A stretch of 64,000 nucleotides of DNA. Origin: AP-15 sp050729795. GTDB taxonomy: Bacteria; Pseudomonadota; Alphaproteobacteria; ATCC43930; CGMCC-115725. Location: assembly GCA_050729795.1 (NCBI GenBank), contig JBOHME010000004.1, positions 1 to 64,000 on the forward strand. The letters run 5' to 3'. How positions within the stretch are numbered: the first letter of the stretch is position 1; every line of letters begins with the position of its first letter. The position numbers were made by a program, and so were the translations under genes. Shown one piece after another: positions 35,177 through 44,147 of the stretch. The notes beneath the pieces are model-generated. The model was not told the DNA's origin, did not search any database, and saw nothing but the letters and a program-made list of their open reading frames with translations.

Positions 35177-38026
35177 ATGGCCAATCCGCTGAGAACGCTC
35201 AACGAATACGGGCAGTCGGTGTGGCTCGACTTTGTCAGCCGCGAGCTGCTGCAGACCGGGCAGCTCAGCCGGCTGATCGCCGAGGACGGCCTGCGCGGGG
35301 TGACCTCGAACCCATCGATCTTTGAAAAAGCGATCGGCCACGGCGATGATTACGACGCGCTGATCGCCGCGGCGCAAAAGAACGGCGATCTCGATCCCGG
35401 CGCCCTGTTTGAGGAGCTGGCGATCCGTGACATCCAGGATGGTGCCGACGCGCTGCGCCCGGTATTTCACCAGACGCAAGGGCGCGACGGCTTTATCAGC
35501 CTCGAAGTCTCACCCTATCTGGCGATGAAGACGCACGAGACGATCGAGGAGGCGCGCCGGTTGTGGCGCGAAGTCGGGCGCGAAAACCTGATGGTCAAGG
35601 TGCCCGGCACCAAGGCCGGGCTGCCGGCGATCCGCACGCTGATCGGCGAGGGCATCAACATCAACATCACCCTTTTGTTTTCGCAGCAGGTCTATGCCGA
35701 GGTCGCCGAGGCTTATATCTGCGGTCTCGAAGCGCTGGCGCGCAAGGGTGGCGACCCGCACAAGGTCGCGAGTGTCGCGAGCTTTTTTGTCAGCCGCATC
35801 GACACGCTCGTCGACGAGGCGCTCGACCGGCGCATCGCCGTGACCAGCGACGCCGGCGAGAAGGCCCGGCTCGAAAGCTTGAAGGGCAAGGTCGCGATCG
35901 CCAATGCCAAGCTCGCCTATCAGCACTACAAGACGGTTTTTGCCGGCGAACGCTGGCAGCGGCTGGCGCAGCAGGGGGCGCAGACCCAACGCCTCCTCTG
36001 GGCCAGCACCGGCACCAAAAACAAGGCCTACAGCGATGTTCTCTATGTCGATGAGCTGATCGGCGCCGATACCGTCAACACGATGCCGCCGGCGACGATG
36101 GACGCGTTTCGCGACCACGGGCGGCTGCGGGCGAGCCTCGAACAGGATGTCGAGGCGGCGCGAGCGGTCATGGCGGCGCTGCCCGTCGCCGGGGTCTCGA
36201 TCGAGGCGGTAACTGCAAAGCTGGTCGAAGATGGAGTGCGGCAGTTCGCCGATGCCGCCGACCAGCTCTATGCGGCCGTCCAAAAGAAGCGTCGCACCGT
36301 GCTGGGCGCCAAGCTCGACGCGATGAGCGCCAAGCTGCCGCCGGCGATCGACAAGGATGTGCAGGCGGCACTCGAAGACTGGCGCCGCGAGGGCAAGGTG
36401 CGCCGGCTGTGGGCCGCGGACGCCTCGCTGTGGACCGAGACCGACGAGGCGAAATGGACCGGCTGGCTCGGCGTCGTGGATCAGATGCTCTTCGCTGTGC
36501 CCGACCTCGAGGCGTTCGCCGCCGATGTCGCCGCTGCCGGTTTTCGCGATGTGCTGCTGCTCGGCATGGGCGGGTCGAGTCTCGGGCCCGAGGTATTTGC
36601 CAGGACCTTTGGCGCCAAGCCCGGTCATCCCGCGCTGCACGTGCTCGACTCGACCGACCCGGCGCAGATTCGCCGGTTCGAGCGCCTGATCGACCCGGCG
36701 CATACGCTGTTCATTGTGTCGAGCAAATCCGGCAGCACACTCGAGCCCAATATCTTCAAGCAGTACTTCTTTGAGCAGGCGAAGGCGGCGGTCGGCGCCG
36801 AAGAGGCTCCGAAGCGCTTCGTCGCGATTACCGATCCCGGCTCCTCGCTCGAAAAGATCGCGCGCAACGAGGGCTTCCGTGCGATCTTCCACGGTCTGCC
36901 GAGCATCGGCGGGCGCTACTCGGTGTTGTCGAATTTCGGCATGGTGCCAGCCGCGGCGATCGGCATCGACCCGCGCGGCTTTCTCGAAAGTGCCGCCGAG
37001 ATGGCCCGCTCCTGCGCGTCGAGCTCACCGCCGGTCGAAAACCTCGGGGTCATGCTCGGCGCGATCCTCGGTGTCTGCCAGCGCCACGGGCGCGACAAGG
37101 CAACGATCATCGCCTCGCCGGGGATTGCCGATTTCGGCGCCTGGCTCGAACAGTTGCTGGCCGAGTCGACCGGCAAGCTCGGCACCGGGATCGTCCCGGT
37201 CGATGCCGAGCCATTGGGTGCGCCCGCGGTCTATGGCAACGACCGGATCTTTGCCTATCTCAAGCTCGCCGCTGAACCGGATGCCGAGCAGGAGCGCGCG
37301 GTCGCCGCCCTCGAAGCCGCCGGCCACCCGGTGGTGCGGATCATCGTCTCCGACCCGATGCAGCTCGGCCAGGAGTTCTTCCGTTGGGAGATGGCGACCG
37401 CGGTCGCTGGCTCGATCATCGGCATCAACCCGTTCGACCAACCGGATGTCGAGGCCAGCAAAGTGAAAACCCGCGACCTGACCGCCGCCTACGAGAAGAC
37501 CGGGTCGTTGCCGGAGGAGAAGCCGTTCTTCGCCGGCACCGGGTTTGCGCTGTTTGCCGACCCGAAGAATGCGGCGGCGCTGGCGCCGGCGGCGACCGGT
37601 CTCGGCGCCGCGCTGAAGGCGCATTTCGCGCGGCTCGGCGCCGACGATTATGTGGCGCTGCTCGCCTATATCGAGCGCGACGCGGCGCATATCGAGGCGA
37701 TGCAGCGGCTGCGCCGGGTGATCCGCGACCGCACCCGTGCTGCCACCTGCCTCGGTTTTGGACCGCGCTTTCTGCATTCGACCGGGCAGGCCTATAAGGG
37801 CGGCCCAAACAGCGGCGTGTTTGTGCAGATTACTTGCGACGACGCCGAGGATCTGCCGGTGCCGGGGCAGAAATATACCTTTGGCGTGGTCAAGGCGGCG
37901 CAGGCGCGCGGCGATTTCGAGGTGTTGGCCGAGCGCGGCCGGCGGGCGCTGCGCATCCATCTGGCCGGCGCTCTCGAAACCGGCCTTGAACTGCTCGGGC
38001 GCGCCGTCGCCGAGGCCCTGGCATAG
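35177..38026 (+). CDS. Bifunctional transaldolase/phosphoglucose isomerase
   Basis: 949 residues, a natural fusion. Residues 1 to about 365 are transaldolase: TSNPSIFEKAI near the N-terminus and the Schiff-base lysine K141 in NLMVKVPGTKAG. Residues from about 400 are glucose-6-phosphate isomerase with two SIS domains, recognised by LLGMGGSSLGPEV and FIVSSKSGSTLEPN. The fusion links the non-oxidative pentose phosphate branch to glucose 6-phosphate, the substrate of zwf downstream. Such fusions occur in acetic acid bacteria and some actinobacteria and cyanobacteria. The ATG at 35177 follows aaggag by 7 bp; the open frame further upstream belongs to the tkt remnant. Confidence 0.95.
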   Translation: MANPLRTLNEYGQSVWLDFVSRELLQTGQLSRLIAEDGLRGVTSNPSIFEKAIGHGDDYDALIAAAQKNGDLDPGALFEELAIRDIQDGADALRPVFHQTQGRDGFISLEVSPYLAMKTHETIEEARRLWREVGRENLMVKVPGTKAGLPAIRTLIGEGININITLLFSQQVYAEVAEAYICGLEALARKGGDPHKVASVASFFVSRIDTLVDEALDRRIAVTSDAGEKARLESLKGKVAIANAKLAYQHYKTVFAGERWQRLAQQGAQTQRLLWASTGTKNKAYSDVLYVDELIGADTVNTMPPATMDAFRDHGRLRASLEQDVEAARAVMAALPVAGVSIEAVTAKLVEDGVRQFADAADQLYAAVQKKRRTVLGAKLDAMSAKLPPAIDKDVQAALEDWRREGKVRRLWAADASLWTETDEAKWTGWLGVVDQMLFAVPDLEAFAADVAAAGFRDVLLLGMGGSSLGPEVFARTFGAKPGHPALHVLDSTDPAQIRRFERLIDPAHTLFIVSSKSGSTLEPNIFKQYFFEQAKAAVGAEEAPKRFVAITDPGSSLEKIARNEGFRAIFHGLPSIGGRYSVLSNFGMVPAAAIGIDPRGFLESAAEMARSCASSSPPVENLGVMLGAILGVCQRHGRDKATIIASPGIADFGAWLEQLLAESTGKLGTGIVPVDAEPLGAPAVYGNDRIFAYLKLAAEPDAEQERAVAALEAAGHPVVRIIVSDPMQLGQEFFRWEMATAVAGSIIGINPFDQPDVEASKVKTRDLTAAYEKTGSLPEEKPFFAGTGFALFADPKNAAALAPAATGLGAALKAHFARLGADDYVALLAYIERDAAHIEAMQRLRRVIRDRTRAATCLGFGPRFLHSTGQAYKGGPNSGVFVQITCDDAEDLPVPGQKYTFGVVKAAQARGDFEVLAERGRRALRIHLAGALETGLELLGRAVAEALA

Positions 38027-38052
38027 GCGCCGCGTTACAGGCGCCGCGGCAA
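38025..38052. repeat. 14-bp tandem duplication at the tal-pgi stop
   Basis: aggcgccgcgttac begins in the tal-pgi stop codon and is followed at once by a diverged copy (aggcgccgcggcaa). It lies between tal-pgi and gnd. Confidence 0.55.
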
Positions 38053-38073
38053 CTCAACAGCAGGAGGTTTCCG

Positions 38074-39063
38074 ATGCAACTCGGAATGATCGGGCTCGGC
38101 CGCATGGGCGGCAACATCGTGCGCCGGCTGATGAAGAACGGACACAGCTGCGTCGTCTATGACAAGAGCACCGACACGGTGCGCGAGTTCGCCGACGAAG
38201 GTGCCAAGCCCAGCCGCGATCTCGGCGAGTTCGTCAGGCAGCTCGAGGCGCCGCGAGCCGTCTGGGTCATGCTGCCAGCCGGCCATGTCACCGACGAAAC
38301 CATCGCCGAGCTCGCCGGGCTGCTCGCCAAGGGCGACATCGTCATCGATGGCGGCAACTCGTTCTACCAGGACGATATCCGCCACGCCGAGCTGTTAAAG
38401 CCCAAAGGCATCCATTTTGTCGATGTCGGCACCAGCGGCGGCGTGTGGGGCTTCGAGCGCGGCTATTGCATGATGATCGGCGGCGACAAGCCCGTGGTCG
38501 ATCATCTCGACCCGATCCTGAAGACACTGGCGCCGGGCAGGGGTGACATCGACCGTACACCCGGACGCAAAGACCTCGATCCGCGGGCCGAGGAAGGTTA
38601 TCTGCATTGCGGCCCGGTCGGCGCCGGGCATTTCGTCAAGATGGTGCACAACGGCATCGAATACGGTGTCATGCAGGCCTATGCCGAGGGGTTTGACATC
38701 CTGCGCAACGTCAATATTCCGGCGGTGCCGGAAAACCGGCGCTACAAGCTCGATCTCCCCGATATCGCCGAGGTGTGGCGGCGCGGCAGCGTGATCGCGT
38801 CGTGGCTGCTCGATCTGACCGCGATCGCGTTGGCCAAGGACGCCGAACTGTCGCGCTTCACCGGCGAGGTCGCGGATTCGGGCGAGGGCCGGTGGACGGT
38901 CCAGGCGGCGATCGAGGAAGCGGTGCCGGCCGAGGTCCTGTCGGCGGCGCTCTATACCCGGTTCCGCTCGCGTCAGGACCACACCTTTGCCGAGCGCATC
39001 CTGTCGGCGATGCGCAACGAATTCGGCGGCCACCAGGAGCCTGGCACGATCGTCGGGGGCTGA
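38074..39063 (+). CDS. gnd: 6-phosphogluconate dehydrogenase, decarboxylating (short, NAD-type)
   Basis: 329 residues; it converts 6-phosphogluconate to ribulose 5-phosphate and CO2. The Rossmann motif GLGRMGGNIVRRLM (residues 7-20) is followed by DKSTD, where classical NADP enzymes have an Arg-containing loop. Substrate motifs are DGGNSFYQDD, VGTSGGVWGFERGYCMMIGG and HFVKMVHNGIEYGVMQ. The 330-residue length is that of the GndA/YqeC type, often NAD-preferring; cofactor choice is inferred. caggagg precedes the ATG. Confidence 0.93.
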   Translation: MQLGMIGLGRMGGNIVRRLMKNGHSCVVYDKSTDTVREFADEGAKPSRDLGEFVRQLEAPRAVWVMLPAGHVTDETIAELAGLLAKGDIVIDGGNSFYQDDIRHAELLKPKGIHFVDVGTSGGVWGFERGYCMMIGGDKPVVDHLDPILKTLAPGRGDIDRTPGRKDLDPRAEEGYLHCGPVGAGHFVKMVHNGIEYGVMQAYAEGFDILRNVNIPAVPENRRYKLDLPDIAEVWRRGSVIASWLLDLTAIALAKDAELSRFTGEVADSGEGRWTVQAAIEEAVPAEVLSAALYTRFRSRQDHTFAERILSAMRNEFGGHQEPGTIVGG

Positions 39064-39066
39064 GCC

Positions 39067-40659
39067 ATGGATGCGCATAACGGCGGGAAGGAGCAAGTCA
39101 CGGCGCAGCGGGCACCACAGGCGCCACCCTGCACGATGGTGATCTTCGGTGCCGGTGGCGACCTGACGCGGCGGCTGCTGATCCCGGCGGTTTACAATCT
39201 GGCCAAGGACAAGCTCCTGTCCGACAATTTTGCGATCGTCGCCGCCGACCGAACGCCAAAGCCACCGGAGGCCTATCGCGATTACCTCGCCGACGGCGTT
39301 CGCAGCTTTGTCTCCGACACCGCCTCGGGCGGCGAGACCGAACCCTTCGACCCCAGGACCTGGGATTTCATCGCCAGCCGCATTACCCATTTCGCCGGCG
39401 ATTTCACCAACTCCGACACCTACACAAAGCTCAGCGATCTGCTCAAAACCATCGAGGCGCAGCACAAAACCGGCGGCAATGTCCTGTTCTACCTCGCGGT
39501 CGGCGAGCAGCTGTTCGGCGCAATCGTCGAGCGGCTCGGTGAGGCCGGTCTCGTGCAGGAGAAAGGCGGCAGCTGGCGGCGCGTCATCGTCGAGAAGCCG
39601 TTTGGCAGCGACCTCAAGAGCGCCAAGGCGTTGAACGCCCGCATCCTCAAGGTGCTCGACGAGCCACAGATCTACCGCATGGACCACTTTCTCGGCAAAG
39701 AGACGGTCCAGAACATCATGGCTTTGCGGTTTTCGAACGCGATCTTCGAGCCGCTATGGAACCGCGACCATATCGATCACGTCCAGATCACCGCGGCCGA
39801 GACCGTCGGCGTCGAGCGGCGCGCGAATTTCTACGAGGTCACGGGCGCGCTGCGCGATATGGTGCCAAACCATGTCTTTCAGCTGTTGAGCCTGACGGCG
39901 ATGGAATCGCCAAACTCGTTCGCCGCCGATGCGGTCCGCAATGAAAAGACCAAGGTCCTCGAATCGGTGCGCGCGCTCGATTTCGAGGAGGTGCGGCGCA
40001 ACGTGGTGCGCGGTCAATATGCCGCGGGCACCATCGCCGGCAGCGCCGATCAGGCCTATCGGGCCGAGCCCGGCGTCAAGCCCGACAGCACGACCGAAAC
40101 CTATGTCGCTTTGCAGCTCGAAATCGACAATTGGCGCTGGGCCGGGGTGCCGTTTTATCTGCGCACCGGCAAGCGGATGGCGCGGCGCACCACCGAAATC
40201 GCGATCCAGTTCAAAAAGGCTCCGTTTGCGCTGTTCCGCGACACGCCGGTCGACATTCTGAACCCGAATGTCCTGATCCTGCAAATTCAGCCCGATGAAG
40301 GCATCTCGCTGCAATTCGATGCGAAGGTGCCGGGGCGGCGGCTCGATCTCGGCAAGGTGAGGATGGATTTCCGCTACACCGATTATTTCCACACCGAGCC
40401 CAGCACCGGCTATGAAACCCTGGTCTACGACAGCATGATCGGCGAGGCGATGCTGTTCAACCGCGCCGACGGGGTCGAGGCGGGCTGGGCGGTGGTGCAG
40501 CCGGTTCTCGATTTGTGGGCCGCCGGCAAGACTGTTCCGCTCGATCTCTATCCGGCCGGCAGCGCCGGACCCGACGGCGCCGAAAACCTGTTGTGGCGCA
40601 GCGGCCGACAGTGGCGGCCGCTCGACGATCTCTCCCACACCGCCAAGGCGCCCCGCTAG
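39067..40659 (+). CDS. zwf: Glucose-6-phosphate 1-dehydrogenase
   Basis: 530 residues, the first enzyme of the oxidative pentose phosphate pathway. The dinucleotide motif GAGGDLTRR is at residues 28-36, and the active-site signature YRMDHFLGKETVQN contains the substrate lysine and histidine. The N-terminus is about 20 residues longer than the E. coli enzyme. It lies 3 bp after the gnd stop and is followed by rpe after 1 bp, so the cluster is tightly coupled. Confidence 0.95.
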   Translation: MDAHNGGKEQVTAQRAPQAPPCTMVIFGAGGDLTRRLLIPAVYNLAKDKLLSDNFAIVAADRTPKPPEAYRDYLADGVRSFVSDTASGGETEPFDPRTWDFIASRITHFAGDFTNSDTYTKLSDLLKTIEAQHKTGGNVLFYLAVGEQLFGAIVERLGEAGLVQEKGGSWRRVIVEKPFGSDLKSAKALNARILKVLDEPQIYRMDHFLGKETVQNIMALRFSNAIFEPLWNRDHIDHVQITAAETVGVERRANFYEVTGALRDMVPNHVFQLLSLTAMESPNSFAADAVRNEKTKVLESVRALDFEEVRRNVVRGQYAAGTIAGSADQAYRAEPGVKPDSTTETYVALQLEIDNWRWAGVPFYLRTGKRMARRTTEIAIQFKKAPFALFRDTPVDILNPNVLILQIQPDEGISLQFDAKVPGRRLDLGKVRMDFRYTDYFHTEPSTGYETLVYDSMIGEAMLFNRADGVEAGWAVVQPVLDLWAAGKTVPLDLYPAGSAGPDGAENLLWRSGRQWRPLDDLSHTAKAPR

Positions 40660-40660
40660 G

Positions 40661-41338
40661 ATGCCCCGGACCGTCATCGTCGCCCCGTCCATCCTGTCGG
40701 CCGATTTCGGCCGTCTCGCCGAGGAGGTCGCAGCGGCCGACCGCGCCGGCGCCGACTGGATCCATGTCGATGTGATGGATGGCCGGTTTGTCCCGAACCT
40801 GACGATCGGGCCAGTCGTCATCGCCGCGGTCCGCAGGGCCACCGCGAAACCGCTCGATGTCCATCTGATGATCATCGAGCCGGAACACTACCTCGGTGAC
40901 TTCGCCAAGGCCGGCGCCGATCACCTCTTGGTGCATTGCGAGCCCGCTGCGACGATCCATCTGCACCGCACGCTGTCGCAGATCCGTGATCTCGGCAAGA
41001 CCGCAGGGGTGGTGCTGAACCCGGCGACCCCGTTGTCGCAGATCGAGCACGTGTTGCATCTGTGCGGCATCGTGCTGATCATGACCGTTAATCCCGGTTT
41101 TGGGGGGCAGGAGTTTTTGCCCGAAATGCTGCCCAAGGTGGCGGCGCTGCGCCGGCTGTGCGACGAGCGCGGGCTCGACCCGGTCATCGAGGTCGATGGC
41201 GGGCTCTCCGGTGCGAATGCCTGGCGTGCGATCGAGGTCGGCGCCAATGCGATCGTGGCCGGCTCGGCCGTGTTCCACGCAGCCGATTATGCTGCCGCGA
41301 TTTCCGCTATCCGCAATTCCGGCCCCCACCGAGCCTGA
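40661..41338 (+). CDS. rpe: Ribulose-phosphate 3-epimerase
   Basis: 225 residues; it interconverts ribulose 5-phosphate and xylulose 5-phosphate. TIM-barrel landmarks are APSILSADFGRLAEEV, WIHVDVMDGRFVPNLTIGP, VHLMI, MTVNPGFGGQ and VIEVDGGLS. The metal ligands (His and Asp of HVDVMDG, His of VHLMI, Asp of EVDGG) are all present. The start codon sits 1 bp after the zwf stop. Confidence 0.96.
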   Translation: MPRTVIVAPSILSADFGRLAEEVAAADRAGADWIHVDVMDGRFVPNLTIGPVVIAAVRRATAKPLDVHLMIIEPEHYLGDFAKAGADHLLVHCEPAATIHLHRTLSQIRDLGKTAGVVLNPATPLSQIEHVLHLCGIVLIMTVNPGFGGQEFLPEMLPKVAALRRLCDERGLDPVIEVDGGLSGANAWRAIEVGANAIVAGSAVFHAADYAAAISAIRNSGPHRA

Positions 41339-41347
41339 GGAGTGCCG

Positions 41348-42076
41348 ATGCCGTCGAGCCAACAGACCCGCATCGAGATCGTCGAGGATCCGGATGCGCT
41401 GTCGCGCCGGGCAGCGCAATGGATCTGCGATCTCGCGGCAGCGAGCCGTGGCCGCTTCGCGATCTGCCTGTCGGGCGGCTCGACGCCGCGCCGTCTTTAT
41501 CGATTGCTTGCGGCCGACCCCTACCGCGCCGCGATGCCTTGGGACCGCATTCACTGGTTCTGGGGCGACGAGCGGTTTGTGCCCTGGGATCACCCGGACA
41601 GCAACTACCGCATGGCGCGTGAAGCGCTGCTGGCGCATGCCCCCATCCCGGCGGAAAACGTGCATGGGATCGGCACGACCGGTGCGCCAGCGGTCGCCGC
41701 AGACACCTACCAGCACGAGCTGCAATCCTATTATGGCTCGGCGGTGCTCGATCTGGCACGTCCGCTGTTCGATATCGAGCTGCTCGGCCTCGGGCCCGAT
41801 GGCCATACCGCGTCGCTGTTTCCCGCGACCGCTGTGCTCGACGAGCGTCGGCGCTGGGTCGCCGAGGTCGTCGGGGCCAAACCCGAGGTGCGGATCACGC
41901 TGACCTATCCCGTGCTCGCCAGCAGCCGGCACACCGCTTTTCTGGTTGCCGGCGCCGATAAGCGCGAGGCGCTGGCGCGGGTGCTGGATGGCGATCGCGC
42001 GCTGCCGGCGGCGCGGCTGCGCCCGGACGGCGAGCTCGTCTGGTTTGTCGATGCCGAGGCAAAGCCCGGCCGATGA
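41348..42076 (+). CDS. pgl: 6-phosphogluconolactonase
   Basis: 242 residues of the DevB/SOL family; it hydrolyses 6-phosphogluconolactone made by Zwf. Motifs are CLSGGSTPRRLYRLL, FWGDERFVPWDHPDSNYRMA and LLGLGPDGHTASLFP. The Shine-Dalgarno gaggag overlaps the rpe stop. GTG at 41342 is an alternative start two codons upstream. Confidence 0.93.
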   Translation: MPSSQQTRIEIVEDPDALSRRAAQWICDLAAASRGRFAICLSGGSTPRRLYRLLAADPYRAAMPWDRIHWFWGDERFVPWDHPDSNYRMAREALLAHAPIPAENVHGIGTTGAPAVAADTYQHELQSYYGSAVLDLARPLFDIELLGLGPDGHTASLFPATAVLDERRRWVAEVVGAKPEVRITLTYPVLASSRHTAFLVAGADKREALARVLDGDRALPAARLRPDGELVWFVDAEAKPGR

Positions 42077-42792
42077 CCGTCGATCGCGAGCAGCTCAAGC
42101 GCGCGGCGGCATTGCGCGCGGTGGAGGAGGTCGAAGACGGCATGGTGCTCGGGCTCGGCACCGGGTCGACCGCGGCCTTTGTCATCGAAGGGCTCGCCGC
42201 CCGCGTCGCCCGGGGGCTGCGCATTGTCGGGATTCCAACTTCGGAGCGGACCGCGGCGCAGGCGCGCCGCCTCGGTGTTCCGATTGCGACGTTTGCCGAA
42301 TACCAACGGCTCGATCTGACAATCGATGGGGCCGACGAGGTCGAGCTCGGCACGTTGCATCTGATCAAGGGGCTCGGCGGCGCGCTGTTGCGGGAAAAGA
42401 TCGTGGCCGCGGCGAGCCGGCGGCTGGTCATCGTCGTCGATCAGGAAAAGCTCGTCGAGCGCCTCGGGACGCATACCCCGGTGCCGGTCGAGGTCGCGCA
42501 ATTCGGCTGGCAGGCGACCGCCAACGCGCTCGTCTCGCTCGGTTGCGTTGTCGAGCGGCGCTATGCGACCGGCGAGGTCCCCTATGTCACCGATGGCGGA
42601 AATTTCATTGTCGATTGCCGGTTCGGACCAATCCCCGACCCGGCCGGGCTCGAAACGCGGATCGCGATGACCATCGGCGCCGTCGAGAATGGGCTGTTTA
42701 TCAGCCGCAGCTCGATCGTCGTCGTCGCCTCGTCCACCGGGGTCGAAATCCTCACCCCCCCTCGCCATCCTGACCCCGCCCTGCTGTCCTGA
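42073..42792 (+). CDS. rpiA: Ribose-5-phosphate isomerase A
   Basis: 239 residues. GLGTGSTAAFVIEGLA near the N-terminus, TIDGADEVE and LIKGLGGALLREKIVAAASR are diagnostic, with the catalytic Asp and Lys in the last two. Its ATG overlaps the pgl stop (ATGA). The last few residues (HPDPALLS) are atypical and may be an added tail. Confidence 0.95.
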   Translation: MTVDREQLKRAAALRAVEEVEDGMVLGLGTGSTAAFVIEGLAARVARGLRIVGIPTSERTAAQARRLGVPIATFAEYQRLDLTIDGADEVELGTLHLIKGLGGALLREKIVAAASRRLVIVVDQEKLVERLGTHTPVPVEVAQFGWQATANALVSLGCVVERRYATGEVPYVTDGGNFIVDCRFGPIPDPAGLETRIAMTIGAVENGLFISRSSIVVVASSTGVEILTPPRHPDPALLS

Positions 42793-42818
42793 CCGCGCCC
42801 GCCACCAAGGAAGCCTGC

Positions 42819-43625
42819 ATGAGACGGATCTCGCTCGTCGTGTCGGATGTCGACGGCACGCTCGTCACCACCGGCAAGGTGCTGACGCCGCGCGCGATCG
42901 CGGCGGTGTCGCGACTGCACGAGGGCGGTATCGCGTTCTCGATCTGCAGCAGCCGCCCGCCTTTTGGCCAGCGCATGCTGGTGGCACCCTTGCGGCTCGC
43001 CTTGCCGTTCGGCGGCTATAATGGCGGTGCGATCGTCAACCCCGACCTGTCGCCGGTGGAGCAGAAATTGCTGTCGCCCGATGCCGCGCGCGACACGATC
43101 ACGATGCTGGAGGAGCACGGCATCACCAGCATCTGGGTCTTCAGCGGTGAGGCTTGGTTGATCCGGGATCGCCTCGGCGATCATGTCGATCTGGAAATCC
43201 ATACGATCGCGACACCGCCCACTCTGGTCGCCTCGTTTACGGGCCATCTCGGTGCGGTGGCGAAAATCGTCGGCGCCAGCAAGGACCACGCCCGCGTCGC
43301 CAAGGCGGTTGCCGCCGGTCAGACCGTGCTGCAGGGCCGCGCCACGGTGCTCCAGTCGCAGCCCTATTATTGCGATGTAACGCCGCCGGGTATCGACAAG
43401 GGCCGGCTCGTCGATCTGCTGGCCGAACGTTTGGCGATCCCGCGCGACGCGATCGCGGTGCTCGGCGACATGGGCAACGATGTCCAAATGTTTCGCCGCG
43501 CCGGGTTTCCGATTGCGATGGGCAATGCCACCCCGGAAGTCAAGGCGCTGGCCCAAGCGGTCACCGCCTCGAACGACGAAGAGGGGTTCGCGCTGGCGAT
43601 CGAGCGCTATATTCTAAAGTCCTGA
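42819..43625 (+). CDS. HAD-superfamily (Cof-type, IIB) sugar phosphatase-like hydrolase
   Basis: 268 residues. HAD motif 1 is DVDGTLVT (residues 9-16), motif 2 is ICSSRPP, and motif 3/4 is AVLGDMGNDVQMFRRAGFP. The large cap between motifs 2 and 3 is of type C2B, as in Cof/YbiV sugar phosphatases. It closes the pentose phosphate operon and may remove phosphorylated side products, an inference from position only. aagga precedes the ATG. Confidence 0.85.
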   Translation: MRRISLVVSDVDGTLVTTGKVLTPRAIAAVSRLHEGGIAFSICSSRPPFGQRMLVAPLRLALPFGGYNGGAIVNPDLSPVEQKLLSPDAARDTITMLEEHGITSIWVFSGEAWLIRDRLGDHVDLEIHTIATPPTLVASFTGHLGAVAKIVGASKDHARVAKAVAAGQTVLQGRATVLQSQPYYCDVTPPGIDKGRLVDLLAERLAIPRDAIAVLGDMGNDVQMFRRAGFPIAMGNATPEVKALAQAVTASNDEEGFALAIERYILKS

Positions 43626-43626
43626 A

Positions 43627-43654
43627 GGCGGAGGCCGTAGGTGCGGCCCCCGCC
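43627..43654. terminator. GC-rich hairpin ending the pentose phosphate operon
   Basis: ggcggaggcc pairs with ggcccccgcc (ten positions, one mismatch) around an 8-nt loop, directly after the HAD stop. No T-run follows on the plus strand, so it would be an atypical or bidirectional terminator; the next gene ends from the other side at 43681. Confidence 0.5.
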
Positions 43655-43680
43655 GTGATCAGCACGTGATCAAGTGCAAA

Positions 43681-44043
43681 TCAACGACCGTAGTTGCTGT
43701 GATAAGGGTGTGGCGATACTGATGAGCCGAACATCGTCGGCGCGTACTGGTTGAAGCTCGCCACGCAATTGGCATGCATCTGCGGGTCGGTGATTGGACC
43801 GCATTCCTTGCTCATCCGCGCGTGGCGGAAGGCGGAGCTGGTTTCCAGCATGCGCGTGTAATGGCGGCTCTGCATCACATTCTGCCGCGCCGACCAATCG
43901 TCCGGCGGGGTGCCCTGCGGCCCGTTGGTTATCACCTGATCCCCGCGGAAATTCGCTGGCTGCGCCTGCGCCCCCGGGGCCGCCGCCACCGCCATCAGGC
44001 ATGCCGTGGCCAAGGCCAAGCTCGTCGCCGTCCTCAACAACAT
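43681..44043 (-). CDS. Small secreted protein of unknown function
   Basis: 120 residues. A clear Sec signal peptide (hydrophobic residues 7-22) ends with GAQAQP, so cleavage after residue 27 or 28 is likely. The mature part (about 92 residues) contains two cysteines (ECGPI, NCVAS) that may form a disulfide, and a Tyr/His-rich end. caaggagg precedes the ATG at ideal distance. Not recognised beyond that; periplasmic location is inferred. Confidence 0.7.
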   Translation of the reverse strand: MLLRTATSLALATACLMAVAAAPGAQAQPANFRGDQVITNGPQGTPPDDWSARQNVMQSRHYTRMLETSSAFRHARMSKECGPITDPQMHANCVASFNQYAPTMFGSSVSPHPYHSNYGR

Positions 44044-44147
44044 GACCGTCGCCTCCTTGCGTTCTTGGTCATGCCGCGCAAACGGAGCACGGGACACAAT
44101 CGTTCCGCGCGGCACGCGCCGACTAGCTGACGGCTCGTCCAGCACCC

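Noticed and set aside
38395..40875. Long minus-strand frames opposite gnd and zwf
   Set aside because: Antisense composition and no homology; gnd and zwf are unmistakable on the other strand.
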